Assembly (NCBI RefSeq): GCF_934754935.1
Contig: NZ_CAKVJB010000014.1
Location: forward strand, 1 to 60,327
DNA: 60,327 nt
DNA from: an uncultured Holdemanella sp.
GTDB lineage: Bacteria; Bacillota_I; Bacilli_A; Erysipelotrichales; Erysipelotrichaceae
Direction of reading: 5' to 3'
The notes beneath the pieces were generated by a model, which saw only the letters and a program-made list of their open reading frames with translations, had not been told where the DNA came from and made no database searches. A program made the position numbers and the translations under genes. Positions 31,562 to 41,768 of this stretch are shown piece after piece (the first letter of the stretch is position 1; every line of letters begins with the position of its first letter).

Positions 31562-34500
31562 TTACACCTCGATCCATTCTATTCTATTAACTACAATTGA
31601 TGTTGGACGATCCTTCTTACCTTGGATCAAACAAATTCGATCTTTTTGAATATTCGCTTTTTGTTGCTCATACAAACGAGGCATGATAACCGCATCCATT
31701 TTACCAGCTTCATCCTCTACACTCATGAAGCACATCCAGTCACCTTTCTTTGTCTTATGCGTTCTAAAAGATGCGACACGCACTAAGATATTCATATACC
31801 CATCTCTATTTACCGCATTCAATAATGGAATGCAATTTGGATATTTATGCACACGCAAAGATTGCACAGGATGCTCACTTACATAAAAATCATACACATA
31901 TTGTTCTTTTTGTGCCTTTTGAATTGGATTCTCTTTGATTCTTTGAATCCCCGGACGAGAAACAATACTAAAGTCAAAGCGTAAATCGTTAGGATCTTCA
32001 ATTCGTACAATGTTTACATAATCCATGAGTTTTCTTAAATTCTCATTTAAAGTAGCTCGATTATACCCAAAACAATCCAATGCACCTCCATCAATTAAGA
32101 TACGAATTGTAGATTCATTGATCTTATACATACTTGCCTTGGCCAAAAAGTCAAATAAATCTGTATAAGGACCATGCTCAATAATCGTTGGATAAATCGT
32201 CTTACCTACCCCCTTTAAAACTTGTAACGGCATACGAATTGAATTAGCTTCAATTGTATAGAAAGCCTTTGAATGATTAACATCACAACCATTCACAACA
32301 ATGTTTCTTCTTTTACATTCATAAATATATTGCGACGTTTTTATACCCGAACCAATGACACTATTTAATAAACTCTGATAAAAATACAAAGGATAATTTG
32401 CCTTTAAATAAGCCATTTGATAGGCAACTAAACTATAGGCATAACTATGTGATTTATTAAATCCATAACCTGCAAATTGTTCCATAATTGAAAATATCTC
32501 ATTGGAAACCGAATCTTTGATACGATTCTTTCGTGCACCTAATATAAATTGCTCTTTTAAGTTCTGCATGACGTCTAATTTCTTTTTGGACATAGCCTTA
32601 CGAAGCGTATCAGCTTGTGCAAGACTAAAGCCTGCGATCACTTGGGCCGTCTGCATAACCTGTTCCTGATAAATCATAATTCCATAGGTTTCTTTTAAGA
32701 TAGGTTCTAATAAAGGATGTGGATATACAACTTTTGAAGGATCCTTTTTCCTTTCAATATATGTATCAATATGTTGCATCGCTCCAGGACGATACAAAGC
32801 TAATACGACACTAATATCCTCAAATTTATTGGGTTGTATCTTTTGTAGTAAAGATGTAATTCCACTCGACTCCAATTGAAATACACCTAATGTATTTCCA
32901 AGTGATAGTAATTGATATGTTTTCGCATCCTTTAAATTGATTTTCATCATATCTAAAGAAATATGTTTTTGTTCTTTTAGATTCGTGACGATTTGATGAA
33001 TCGTTGTTAAATTACGAATTCCCAAAAAATCCATTTTGATCAAGCCTAAATCCTCTAGATATTCGGCTGTAAATTGAGTAGCCTGTATATCACCATCCAC
33101 ACTCACAAGAGGACAGACATTCACAATTGGCTGATTCGAAAGAACAATTCCTGCTGCATGCAAGGATGTATGGCGTGGTAAACCTTCAATATTTACACAC
33201 ATCTTAAATAATTCAATTAATTTTTGATCCGATTGAATCCTTTTTCGAAATAAAGCATTCTCATTATAAGCCTGCACCAAAGTAATTTTTGGTGTATTCT
33301 TTAACATTTTAGAAAGCTCATCCACAATTCTTGCCGGAATATTCATCACACGGCCTACATCACGAATGGCTTGTCTTGCCTGCAATGTATTAAATGTTAC
33401 AATATGACTCACATGATCTTGTCCGTATAATTCACGAACATATTGAATAACTTCATCGCGTCGATCATCTGGAAAATCCGTATCAATATCGGGCATAGAA
33501 ATACGTGATGGATTTAAAAATCTTTCAAACAACAAATTATTCTGAATTGGATCAATATGCGTAATACCTAGACAATAGGCAACTAAAGAACCAGCTGCAC
33601 TTCCACGTCCTGGACCCACAAATATATCTTTACTTCTGGCATATCGAATAAAGTCCCAGACAATCAAAAAGTAATCGGTAAATCCCATATTGATAATGAC
33701 ACTCAATTCATATTCTAGACGATTCATATAAACGGCATTTAGATTGCCATTTAATCGTTTTTCCAATCCCTTTTTACAAAGTTTAACCAAATAATCACTA
33801 GAATCAATATGCAACTTATTTTCGAACACTGGAAGCTTTGATTTTTGAAAAGCCATTTGAACATTGCACATTCTTGCGATTTCTTCTGTAGCCAATAAAT
33901 CACTTTCATCATACAAGGCTTCCATTTCTTGCGGACTTCTTAAATATCTTTGAAATTGCACATCTAAGCCTTGATTTTCAATATTTGTTTGTTTGGCAAT
34001 CGCTCTTAATACTTGTAAAGATTTTACGTCTTCACGATTCTCATAAAGAATACGCGATAGTGCTACACACTTACAATCAAGTTGTTTTAAAATCTTATTA
34101 TCGACTCTTTTCTTTCCTGAATCATTCATAGATATAGAAACATAAAAATCCGAAAACGAATTTTTACACAATTCTACAAATGTACTTAACTTTTCTAAAT
34201 CTTGATGTTCAATATATGCACTAAATGTGTCTTTTCCATCACTTGAAGTAAGCACAACACAATCTTTGGCATACTTTACAACTTCTTCAAAAGCTATATT
34301 TTCTTTAATAATGGAACTTAATTTATATAAATTCTGTAGACCCATATCATTCTTCGCTAGAAGAATAAAATGAAAAGATTCTTCATTATAGATGGAATCC
34401 ACTTCTAAACCAATGATAGGATGTACATTATGTTTTTTACATAGTTGATAGAACTCCATCGTTCCATACATCACATTATGATCGGTTAAACATACATGAT

Positions 34501-34594
34501 TATATCCGAGTTGTTTTTGATGAAGAATCATATTTTCTAAACGAATAGGTGATTCAAGTAAAGAGTATGAACTTCGCATATGTAAATGAACCAT
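31562..34594 (-). CDS. dnaE: DNA polymerase III alpha subunit (DnaE type)
   Basis: 1010 residues, somewhat shorter than B. subtilis DnaE. PHP domain at the N-terminus (MVHLHMRSSYSLLES, VCLTDHNVMYG). The polymerase core has FVGPGRGSAAGSLVAYCLGIT and the catalytic acids in MPDIDTDFPDDRRDEV. The finger segment is TLRKAMSKKK, followed by helix-hairpin-helix and a C-terminal OB domain (RVASFRTHKTKKGDWMCFMSVED). It extends RNA primers at the replication fork. No proofreading exonuclease domain, as usual. Gene start overlaps nothing; GGTGGGA lies upstream. Confidence 0.96.
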   Translation of the reverse strand: MVHLHMRSSYSLLESPIRLENMILHQKQLGYNHVCLTDHNVMYGTMEFYQLCKKHNVHPIIGLEVDSIYNEESFHFILLAKNDMGLQNLYKLSSIIKENIAFEEVVKYAKDCVVLTSSDGKDTFSAYIEHQDLEKLSTFVELCKNSFSDFYVSISMNDSGKKRVDNKILKQLDCKCVALSRILYENREDVKSLQVLRAIAKQTNIENQGLDVQFQRYLRSPQEMEALYDESDLLATEEIARMCNVQMAFQKSKLPVFENKLHIDSSDYLVKLCKKGLEKRLNGNLNAVYMNRLEYELSVIINMGFTDYFLIVWDFIRYARSKDIFVGPGRGSAAGSLVAYCLGITHIDPIQNNLLFERFLNPSRISMPDIDTDFPDDRRDEVIQYVRELYGQDHVSHIVTFNTLQARQAIRDVGRVMNIPARIVDELSKMLKNTPKITLVQAYNENALFRKRIQSDQKLIELFKMCVNIEGLPRHTSLHAAGIVLSNQPIVNVCPLVSVDGDIQATQFTAEYLEDLGLIKMDFLGIRNLTTIHQIVTNLKEQKHISLDMMKINLKDAKTYQLLSLGNTLGVFQLESSGITSLLQKIQPNKFEDISVVLALYRPGAMQHIDTYIERKKDPSKVVYPHPLLEPILKETYGIMIYQEQVMQTAQVIAGFSLAQADTLRKAMSKKKLDVMQNLKEQFILGARKNRIKDSVSNEIFSIMEQFAGYGFNKSHSYAYSLVAYQMAYLKANYPLYFYQSLLNSVIGSGIKTSQYIYECKRRNIVVNGCDVNHSKAFYTIEANSIRMPLQVLKGVGKTIYPTIIEHGPYTDLFDFLAKASMYKINESTIRILIDGGALDCFGYNRATLNENLRKLMDYVNIVRIEDPNDLRFDFSIVSRPGIQRIKENPIQKAQKEQYVYDFYVSEHPVQSLRVHKYPNCIPLLNAVNRDGYMNILVRVASFRTHKTKKGDWMCFMSVEDEAGKMDAVIMPRLYEQQKANIQKDRICLIQGKKDRPTSIVVNRIEWIEV

Positions 34595-34630
34595 GAAATC
34601 CCACCTTTCTATTGTAGATATTATATCACA

Positions 34631-34661
34631 ATAAAAGAGATAGCTTATTAAGCTACCTCTC
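34631..34661 (-). terminator. Terminator overlapping the end of nrnA
   Basis: Minus-strand GAGAGGTAGCTT-AAT-AAGCTATCTC followed by TTTTATT; the first arm includes the last codons of nrnA. Confidence 0.75.
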
Positions 34662-35580
34662 GATTTGATAAAATTTCAATAATTTGATTCACTTGATCAC
34701 GCGTCAAGTTTTTGATTCCACTTGCACATTCGTGACCGCCACCGCCAAATTCCATGGCAACATCACGAATTGGAATATTTCTTGATCTTAAAGATGCACT
34801 GTAGTGAATTCGATCTTCCATGCGTGTAAATAAAGCCCACATTTCAACACAATCAATACCGGCTAAACAATACACTTTATCTTTGGCATCTGTAAAGCTT
34901 AAACCATACTCTTCATAATCTTCACATTCTAGAATCGAATAAAGAAATTTATTTTTAAGTATTGTATGATTTCGTACAACCGTTTCATATCTGTAATCTT
35001 CAATCGATTTAGAGAAGTTGAGTTGTTCAACTTTAGTAACATCTACACCTTGCTCAAATAAGTATTTTGCAGCATCGAATGTAGCTGGACGAACATTGTT
35101 TGTCGTAAAACGAATATTGTCTGCCGTCAATCCAAGATATAACATCAATGCACTTTCTACAGGAATATTCACTTTTTTTTCTTGAAGATATAAAGCTAAT
35201 AACTCACAAGTAGCACTTGCCTTATCGTCGATCCATTCTTCATCACAAATGGTTTCTACTTGCACATGATGATCAATACGAATCGATTTTTTGGCGAATC
35301 GATAACGCTCATCATCAATACGTGCTGCATTTGAAGTATCTAAAACAATAGCTAAGCTTGAAGCTACTACTTCATCATCTACTTCATCCATTTCTACATT
35401 GTTTCTTTGCGATACAGGACAATTACTTCCTAAACAATAGATTTTTTTATCTGGGTAGGCACTTTCTAAATAGTACTTTAAACCAAATTGAGATCCAATC
35501 GCATCCATATCGGCAAAAACATGTCGAAAGATTGTGATTGTATTAAAATCTTTTACACTTTCTAAAATATCATTAGGCAT
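34648..35580 (-). CDS. nrnA: DHH/DHHA1 phosphoesterase (NrnA: oligoribonuclease/pAp phosphatase)
   Basis: 310 residues. DHH motifs in order: ITIFRHVFADMDAIGSQ (motif I), VLDTSNAARID, the signature SIRIDHHVQ, and the DHHA1 glycine loop EFGGGGHECASG near the C-terminus. Family members degrade short RNA or c-di-nucleotide products and dephosphorylate pAp. Its start overlaps the end of ackA by 8 bp, so they are co-transcribed. Confidence 0.9.
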   Translation of the reverse strand: MPNDILESVKDFNTITIFRHVFADMDAIGSQFGLKYYLESAYPDKKIYCLGSNCPVSQRNNVEMDEVDDEVVASSLAIVLDTSNAARIDDERYRFAKKSIRIDHHVQVETICDEEWIDDKASATCELLALYLQEKKVNIPVESALMLYLGLTADNIRFTTNNVRPATFDAAKYLFEQGVDVTKVEQLNFSKSIEDYRYETVVRNHTILKNKFLYSILECEDYEEYGLSFTDAKDKVYCLAGIDCVEMWALFTRMEDRIHYSASLRSRNIPIRDVAMEFGGGGHECASGIKNLTRDQVNQIIEILSNREVA

Positions 35581-36772
35581 TAGCCATCAAATCCTTGTAG
35601 GCATCACGTGCGATAACTAATTCTTCATTTGTAGGTAATAACCATACTTGCATTTTTGATTCAGGAGCACTTAATAATTTTTCAACACCGCGAACTCCAT
35701 CGTTGTCTTCTGGTTTTACTACAACACCAAATGCTGATAATCCATCACAAATTCTTTGACGCATTGCACAGTCATTTTCACCGATACCACCCGCAAAAAC
35801 GATCGCATCAGCTCCACCCATTAATCCATAGTATCCTGATACAACTTCAACAATACGGTTAACATAAACATTTTGAGTTAAGATTGCGCGTGGATTTCCT
35901 TCTTTGATAGCTGCTTCAATATCACGTCCATCACTAGAGATTCCACTTACACCTAACATACCAGATTTTTTGTTCATAATTGTATCCATTTCATCTGGTG
36001 TATATCCATATTTATTTTCTAAGAATGGAACGATTGCAGGGTCAATATCTCCACAACGAGTACCCATCATGATTCCTCCTAGAGGTGTGAATCCCATTGA
36101 TGTCTTATATGATTTACCATTTTTTACAGCTGTAATACTTGCACCATTTCCCAAGTGACAAGTGATGATATTCATTTCTTCTTGTTTTTTTCCTTGAAGT
36201 TCAGCTAAACGTTTTGTCAAATATTCATGGCTAGTTCCATGAGCACCATAACGACGCACTTTATCATTTGTATAATATTCATAAGGAAGTGGGAAGATGT
36301 AGTTTTCTTCTGGCATACTTTGGTGGAATGCTGTATCAAATACGAATGTGTGTTTACATTCTGGTAAAGCATCTCTAAATGAACGGTATCCAACTAATGC
36401 TGCTGGGTTGTGTAAAGGAGCTAATGCACATAATTCTTCTACTTTAGCTTCTACATCTGCATCTACAGGAACAGAATGAGAGAAATATTCTCCACCATGA
36501 ACAACACGGTGTCCAATCGCTTTAATATCTTCTAAACTATTTACAACTTTGTGTTCGATCAAAGCTTCCATTAATTTTTTAACGGCTACTGCATGATCTT
36601 TGATATCTAAGATTTCCTCAATTTTTTCTCCATTGGCTTTCATTCCAAAAATAGAATCATTCAAACCAATACGCTCAACATTTCCTTGTGCTAGAACTTC
36701 TTCTTCTGGCATTTTGAAAACTTGGAATTTCAAAGATGAACTTCCTGCATTAACACTCATAACAATCGACAT
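35573..36772 (-). CDS. ackA: Acetate kinase
   Basis: 399 residues, standard length. Signature blocks: VNAGSSSLKFQVF, IGHRVVHGGEYF, the catalytic DTAFHQSMP, AHGTSHEYL, CHLGNGASI, TRCGDIDPAI and FAGGIGEND. It makes ATP from acetyl phosphate at the end of fermentation. No pta gene is adjacent. AGGAGGATC ribosome binding site. Sits in the ylxM-ackA-nrnA stretch with short gaps. Confidence 0.97.
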   Translation of the reverse strand: MSIVMSVNAGSSSLKFQVFKMPEEEVLAQGNVERIGLNDSIFGMKANGEKIEEILDIKDHAVAVKKLMEALIEHKVVNSLEDIKAIGHRVVHGGEYFSHSVPVDADVEAKVEELCALAPLHNPAALVGYRSFRDALPECKHTFVFDTAFHQSMPEENYIFPLPYEYYTNDKVRRYGAHGTSHEYLTKRLAELQGKKQEEMNIITCHLGNGASITAVKNGKSYKTSMGFTPLGGIMMGTRCGDIDPAIVPFLENKYGYTPDEMDTIMNKKSGMLGVSGISSDGRDIEAAIKEGNPRAILTQNVYVNRIVEVVSGYYGLMGGADAIVFAGGIGENDCAMRQRICDGLSAFGVVVKPEDNDGVRGVEKLLSAPESKMQVWLLPTNEELVIARDAYKDLMANA

Positions 36773-36784
36773 TTTTTGATCCTC

Positions 36785-37078
36785 CTAAAAAATTTCTTTT
36801 AATATTTCGATTTGTTCAACATCCTCATGTTGTAAAATCCATGAATCTAATAATTTTTTCTTAGCGACATATCCAATCGCTGCTTCATATTTTTCCAGTA
36901 ATTTCGTAGCTCGATGAACCGAATCCATCGCGGCTGCACGAGAAATCTCTAGTTCCTCACTTATTTCAGTATAAGAGAAATCTTCTTCATAGTAAAGAGA
37001 TAAAATCTCTCTTTGCCTTTCAGTCAACAATTCTCCATATACATCGAATAAATCATTCGCATCCAATTTTGAAATCAT
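36785..37078 (-). CDS. ylxM: YlxM family helix-turn-helix protein (SRP pathway associated)
   Basis: 97 residues with a sigma-like helix-turn-helix: LTERQREILSLYYEEDFSYTEISEELEISRAAAMDSVHRA (core SYTEISEELEISRAA). It overlaps ftsY by 1 bp, matching the ftsY-ylxM-ffh order of other Firmicutes. Here ffh itself is about 20 kb away. In streptococci YlxM binds Ffh and small RNA of SRP. Confidence 0.9.
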   Translation of the reverse strand: MISKLDANDLFDVYGELLTERQREILSLYYEEDFSYTEISEELEISRAAAMDSVHRATKLLEKYEAAIGYVAKKKLLDSWILQHEDVEQIEILKEIF

Positions 37079-38037
37079 TATTCTTCCATACCTTTTGTGA
37101 TTCCCATCAAGAAGGCATTGATATCAAATGGTCTTAAATCAGCTGGTTTTTCGCCTAAACCTAAGAAGCGAACTGGTAAATGTAATAAATCTCGAATCGC
37201 AAGTACCACGCCACCTTTGGCAGTTCCATCCATCTTCGTTAAAACAATACCTGTAACATCTGTAGCTTCTAAGAATACTTTTGCCTGAGAAATACCATTT
37301 TGTCCTGTAGTCGCATCTAGAACTAACCAAACTTCTTGTGGTGCACCCTCGATTTCTCTTTGTACAACACGATGCATCTTGCTTAATTCATTCATCAAAT
37401 TTGTCTTATTTTGTAGACGACCTGCTGTATCGCAAATCAAAATATCTACATCATTTTCTTTGGCATAACGACAAGCATCGACAAGTACAGAACTTGGATC
37501 TTGATTCATTTTACCTTTAATACAATGTACACCTAAACGATTTGCCCAAGTATCAATTTGATCAATGGCTCCTGCACGGAATGTATCGGCTGCAGCTACC
37601 GCAACTTTCTTTCCTTGCTCTTTATAATATTGAATCAATTTTGCACTTGTAGTCGTTTTACCACTACCATTTACTCCAACCATCAAAATGACAGTTGGAC
37701 CATCTTCATTCATTTTGATTGCTTCATCACTAGATTCATCATAGAAATCATAAAGAATCGATACTAAATAATCTAACATAGAATCATAATCTTTAACATG
37801 TTTTCCATTCGATTCAAACGCATCCACAATTTTTTGTGCTGTATGAATACCCACATCACTTTCAAGTAGAATAACCATGATTTGTTCTAATAAATCATCA
37901 TCAATTCCATGAAAGTTATTGGATAAAGCACGAATACGATCTCCAAAACTTTTCTTTGAACGATCAAGACCCGATAAATATTTATCTTTGTCTTCACTTT
38001 TCACGAAAGCCTCTTTGATTTTTGAAAAGACCGACAT
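37078..38037 (-). CDS. ftsY: Signal recognition particle receptor FtsY
   Basis: 319 residues. NG domains only, with a short charged N-terminal region. GTPase motifs GVNGSGKTTTSAKL (G1), DTFRAGAIDQ (G2), ICDTAGRLQNKTNLMNEL (G3), LTKMDGTAKGGV (G4) and FLGLGEKPADLRPF. It docks SRP-ribosome complexes at the membrane. Start overlaps the smc stop; order smc-ftsY-ylxM is conserved. Confidence 0.96.
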   Translation of the reverse strand: MSVFSKIKEAFVKSEDKDKYLSGLDRSKKSFGDRIRALSNNFHGIDDDLLEQIMVILLESDVGIHTAQKIVDAFESNGKHVKDYDSMLDYLVSILYDFYDESSDEAIKMNEDGPTVILMVGVNGSGKTTTSAKLIQYYKEQGKKVAVAAADTFRAGAIDQIDTWANRLGVHCIKGKMNQDPSSVLVDACRYAKENDVDILICDTAGRLQNKTNLMNELSKMHRVVQREIEGAPQEVWLVLDATTGQNGISQAKVFLEATDVTGIVLTKMDGTAKGGVVLAIRDLLHLPVRFLGLGEKPADLRPFDINAFLMGITKGMEE

Positions 38038-40964
38038 TACTCTTCCTCCTTAGCTATATGTACTGCATCTTTTAACTGCACCTTTAATACTTTACTAACA
38101 CCATCTTTTTGCATCGTAACACCATATAAAGTATCACACTGTTCCATCGTTCCTGGTCTATGTGTTACCGCAATAAATTGAGATTGACCACGATAATGCG
38201 ATAGATAACGTGCAAAACGCTCTACATTAGCCTGGTCTAATGCCGCTTCAACCTCATCGAAGATACATAATGGCATTGTTCTAGCTTTTAATATCGCAAA
38301 CAATACACTGATTGCAATCAATGCTTTTTCTCCACCGGAGAATGTTTGAATATTTTTAACCATCTTTCCAGGAGGCTGCACATCAATATCAATACCCGTA
38401 TTTAATACATCGTCCGGATCTACCATAGAAAGACTTGCACGTCCTCCACCAAACATAGCTTTAAACACACCATCTAATTCAGCGTTGATTTTATTAAACA
38501 TTTCAGTAAATTGACTGATCATTGTCTTATCCATTTCATCAATGGCCGCCAAGATTTGTTGACTTGCCTTTTCTAAATCTTCTTTTTGGCTCGTCATAAA
38601 ATCAAAGCGTTCTTTGACTTCTTTATATTCATTTGGCGCATCCAAGTTTACATTCCCCAAACGAGAAATGGCTTGACGAAGCTGGATAACTTCTTCTTTA
38701 GCACTTTCGATTTCTACATCTTCCTTTTTCGTTAATGCATATTCATAAGTCATTTCATAATCGGTACTTAAACGGTTCAATGCATTTTCCAATTGTGTTT
38801 TGACCTTCACAATTTCCATTTCATAATTATGGATTTGCGATTGTTTAGAATTCATTTCTCTTCGAACTAAGCGAATTTGATTTTCAAGCTGTTCCGCATC
38901 ATTGCCCTTATCAAAGCGTGACTGACGCAAGCTTTGAATTTCTAAAGACAATGAATCTAATACGGCATGCATTTTAGACATTTGAACAACAAGATCATCT
39001 TGTGCTAATTCTGCATTTTCTTCAATATCGACACCTAATTCTTGGTATTCTGCAAGAATTGAATCGTATTTTGCCTTTTTTGTTGCATAAATATTTTCTA
39101 ATTTTGCCAATTCGATTTGTAAAGTTACGATCGCATCATTTTCTTTTTGAAGTTTTTGTGTAAGAATTTCCGTTTCATTCAGACAACTATCGGCTTTGAT
39201 TTTTTGCCCCTCAATTTTAGAATTGATCGTATCTAATTCTTGACGCATTGTAACTGGTGTACTTTGGTTTTTCGTAACACCACCCGTCATACTACCACCT
39301 GTATGAACGATATCTCCATCTAAAGTAACGATCTTATATGCATAACGTAATCGTTTTGCGGTTTCGTTGGCATTTTGTAGTGTATCTACGACAATGACAT
39401 TGCCTAATAATCTTTCTTTTACAGGATCAAAAATCTCTTTACAATCCACGCATTCACTCGCAAAGCCTAAAAAGCCAGGGCTAGTTGAGGCAATCGTAAT
39501 GACTTGTTCATTCATCTTTCTAGGATAACATACACTTAGTGGCAAGAAAGTAGCACGCCCACTACGGTTTCTCTTTAAGAATGAAATGGCATTTCTTGCA
39601 TCCGCCTCATTTTTAGTGATGATCTGATAAATGCTTCCACCTAAAGCCGCATTGACAGCTAAAGCTTTATCTGTATGCGCAATCAATAATTCACTGACAA
39701 CGCCATAAACGCCGGATAAAGAATTCTTAGCCTGCATAACAGAGCGTACACCTTGTTGGTGTGCAAATGGCTGTTTCATCATATTTTCTAATACTTGTCG
39801 ACGATTTTGAAGTTGTGTCAAAATATTGTTTGCCTGATCTGATTCATAACGAGCTTTAGAAATCTTCGTTTTTAGATCATTCACTATATTACGACGGTTG
39901 TTCAAATCTTGTTGCGTCTGCATCAAACGTTGATGACGATCTTGATATTCAAATCGAGCTTCCTCTAGCATAGCTTGAATTTCTTTTTGACGAGCCTTTT
40001 TATCAGCCACCTTCAACATATATTTACGCTTTTCATCTTGTTCGATTTTACGTCTTTCAAGCTGATAATTTTCTTCCATCGCCTTTGTATATTTACCTTG
40101 TAACTCATTGATCTGTTTATCAAGAGCATACATTTCTTTACGAATATTTTCTAAGCGCGTTTCCTGCTTTAATAATTCTGCATTTTCAGATGTATGCATA
40201 GCTTGAATATCAAACAATTCTTTATTGATTTGATTGATTTTCTCATTATATTGATCAATGTCTTCTACAAGTACACTGATTTCAATTTTTGATAATTTAT
40301 CTCTTAAAGAAATATATTTTTCAGCTTTTTTTGCTTGTTTTTCCAAAGGAGAAATTTGCCTTTCAAGCTCATCTAGAATGTCCTGCAAACGATCTAGATT
40401 TTCTTTTGTCTGCTCTAATTTTGACAATGACACCTTTTTTCTCTTTTTATATTTTGCGACACCCGCAGCTTCTTCAAACAAAGAACGCCTGTCTTCTGGT
40501 TTGGCATCCGCAAAAGAAGAAATATTTCCCTGTGTAATAATACTTAAGGAATCTTTTCCTAAACCTGTATCCATAACTAAATCATTAATATCTTTTAGTC
40601 GGCAAGGCGTTTTATTTATAAAATAACTTGCTTCATTATTTGCGCGAAGTATTTGTCGTGTAATTTCGATTTCATCAAAATCCGAATCAAAAACACGTGT
40701 TGAATTGTCAAACACCAATGTAACGCGTGCCATATTTACAGGTTTTCTATACTCACTTCCCGAGAAGATAATATCTGACATATTGGTTCCAGAACGAAGT
40801 GATTTTACACTCTGTTCACCTAGTACCCAACGAATAGCGTCATTCACATTACTTTTACCACATCCGTTTGGTCCAACTATACCTGTAATATCTTGATCAA
40901 ATTGAATCACTGTTTTGTCCGCAAAGCTTTTAAAGCCTTGTAATTCAATACGTTTTAAAAACAT
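38037..40964 (-). CDS. smc: Chromosome partition protein SMC (short-armed)
   Basis: 975 residues against about 1186 in B. subtilis. Walker A GPNGCGKSNV with N-terminal FLKRIELQGFKSFADKT, a hinge at about 395-560 (VYGVVSELL ... HTGGSMTGG), signature FSGGEKALIAISVLF near 875 and Walker B CIFDEVEAALD. Both ATPase ends and the hinge look complete. The deficit is spread over the two coiled-coil arms, roughly 100 residues each. It organises and separates chromosomes with ScpA/ScpB (not here). The ATG at 40964 follows GGAGGG. Confidence 0.95.
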   Translation of the reverse strand: MFLKRIELQGFKSFADKTVIQFDQDITGIVGPNGCGKSNVNDAIRWVLGEQSVKSLRSGTNMSDIIFSGSEYRKPVNMARVTLVFDNSTRVFDSDFDEIEITRQILRANNEASYFINKTPCRLKDINDLVMDTGLGKDSLSIITQGNISSFADAKPEDRRSLFEEAAGVAKYKKRKKVSLSKLEQTKENLDRLQDILDELERQISPLEKQAKKAEKYISLRDKLSKIEISVLVEDIDQYNEKINQINKELFDIQAMHTSENAELLKQETRLENIRKEMYALDKQINELQGKYTKAMEENYQLERRKIEQDEKRKYMLKVADKKARQKEIQAMLEEARFEYQDRHQRLMQTQQDLNNRRNIVNDLKTKISKARYESDQANNILTQLQNRRQVLENMMKQPFAHQQGVRSVMQAKNSLSGVYGVVSELLIAHTDKALAVNAALGGSIYQIITKNEADARNAISFLKRNRSGRATFLPLSVCYPRKMNEQVITIASTSPGFLGFASECVDCKEIFDPVKERLLGNVIVVDTLQNANETAKRLRYAYKIVTLDGDIVHTGGSMTGGVTKNQSTPVTMRQELDTINSKIEGQKIKADSCLNETEILTQKLQKENDAIVTLQIELAKLENIYATKKAKYDSILAEYQELGVDIEENAELAQDDLVVQMSKMHAVLDSLSLEIQSLRQSRFDKGNDAEQLENQIRLVRREMNSKQSQIHNYEMEIVKVKTQLENALNRLSTDYEMTYEYALTKKEDVEIESAKEEVIQLRQAISRLGNVNLDAPNEYKEVKERFDFMTSQKEDLEKASQQILAAIDEMDKTMISQFTEMFNKINAELDGVFKAMFGGGRASLSMVDPDDVLNTGIDIDVQPPGKMVKNIQTFSGGEKALIAISVLFAILKARTMPLCIFDEVEAALDQANVERFARYLSHYRGQSQFIAVTHRPGTMEQCDTLYGVTMQKDGVSKVLKVQLKDAVHIAKEEE

Positions 40965-41037
40965 CAAGACCCTCCACTCTAACTAGTGTATTATATCAAA
41001 ATTTGCACATAAAATATATGTAGTTTTAATTTCTAGA

Positions 41038-41066
41038 TTGTATATTATTTATTATTATGTTATAGT
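41038..41066 (+). promoter_or_regulatory. Promoter of the hemolysin III-like gene, leaderless spacing
   Basis: TTGTAT (41038-41043), 17-nt spacer, TATAGT (41061-41066), ending 6 nt before ATG 41073. Confidence 0.65.
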
Positions 41067-41072
41067 GTGCGT

Positions 41073-41729
41073 ATGAACAAGAAAGATAGTATGCGGTATG
41101 TTTATCCACTTTGTTTTGGTGAAGAAGTAGGAAATTGTATCACACATGGAGTTATGGCAATTTTGATTCTATTTGCACTTCCTTACTATAGTGTCCGCGC
41201 CTATTTAAGGGGCGGTGCTATTGAAACACTAGGAACAGCAGTATTTTTGATTTGTCTTCTCTTTATGTTTGCCGGATCTTGTCTTTACCACAGCATGCCA
41301 CATGAAACAACACACAAGTATGTATTTAGAAAGCTAGATCATATTATGATCTTATTAGCAATTGCGGGTACCTATACGCCTATTTGTTTAAAACTAATGA
41401 ATAATTGGAAAGGATATACTATATTAGCAATCGAATGGGCTATGGTCATTGCGGGAATCTTATTGAAATCGATTGCGACGAAAAGTTATCCTAAACTTTC
41501 AATGACAATCTATATGATCATGGGATGGTTAGCTGTCTTTATTTTGCCAACATTGATTAAAGAAACACGACCAATCTTCATTATTCTGATTGCCTTAGGT
41601 GGTGTCATGTATACCATTGGTACTTTCTTTTATTCAAAGCCCCAAAAAAGATACTTCCATTTTGTATGGCACATTTTCATTATCTTAGCAAGTATATGTC
41701 ACTTGATAGCCATTCTGTATTTCATCTAA
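41073..41729 (+). CDS. Hemolysin III family (PAQR/TrhA-like) membrane protein
   Basis: 218 residues with seven predicted membrane segments. Family motifs: EEVGNCITHGVMAI at the N-terminus, SCLYHSMPHE, KLDHIMILLAIAGTYTP and the final FHFVWHIFIILASICHLIAI with the paired His that bind metal in PAQR proteins. The role in bacteria is unclear (membrane homeostasis in TrhA). No ribosome binding site; probable leaderless mRNA. It is the only + strand gene among the surrounding operons. Confidence 0.9.
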   Translation: MNKKDSMRYVYPLCFGEEVGNCITHGVMAILILFALPYYSVRAYLRGGAIETLGTAVFLICLLFMFAGSCLYHSMPHETTHKYVFRKLDHIMILLAIAGTYTPICLKLMNNWKGYTILAIEWAMVIAGILLKSIATKSYPKLSMTIYMIMGWLAVFILPTLIKETRPIFIILIALGGVMYTIGTFFYSKPQKRYFHFVWHIFIILASICHLIAILYFI

Positions 41730-41733
41730 AAAG

Positions 41734-41768
41734 AAAAACCTATATTATAAAATATAGGTCCTTTTTTT
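41734..41768. terminator. Bidirectional terminator between hemolysin III-like gene and rseP
   Basis: ACCTATATT-ATA-AAATATAGGT with an A-run on the left and seven T on the right, usable by both convergent genes. Confidence 0.85.
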
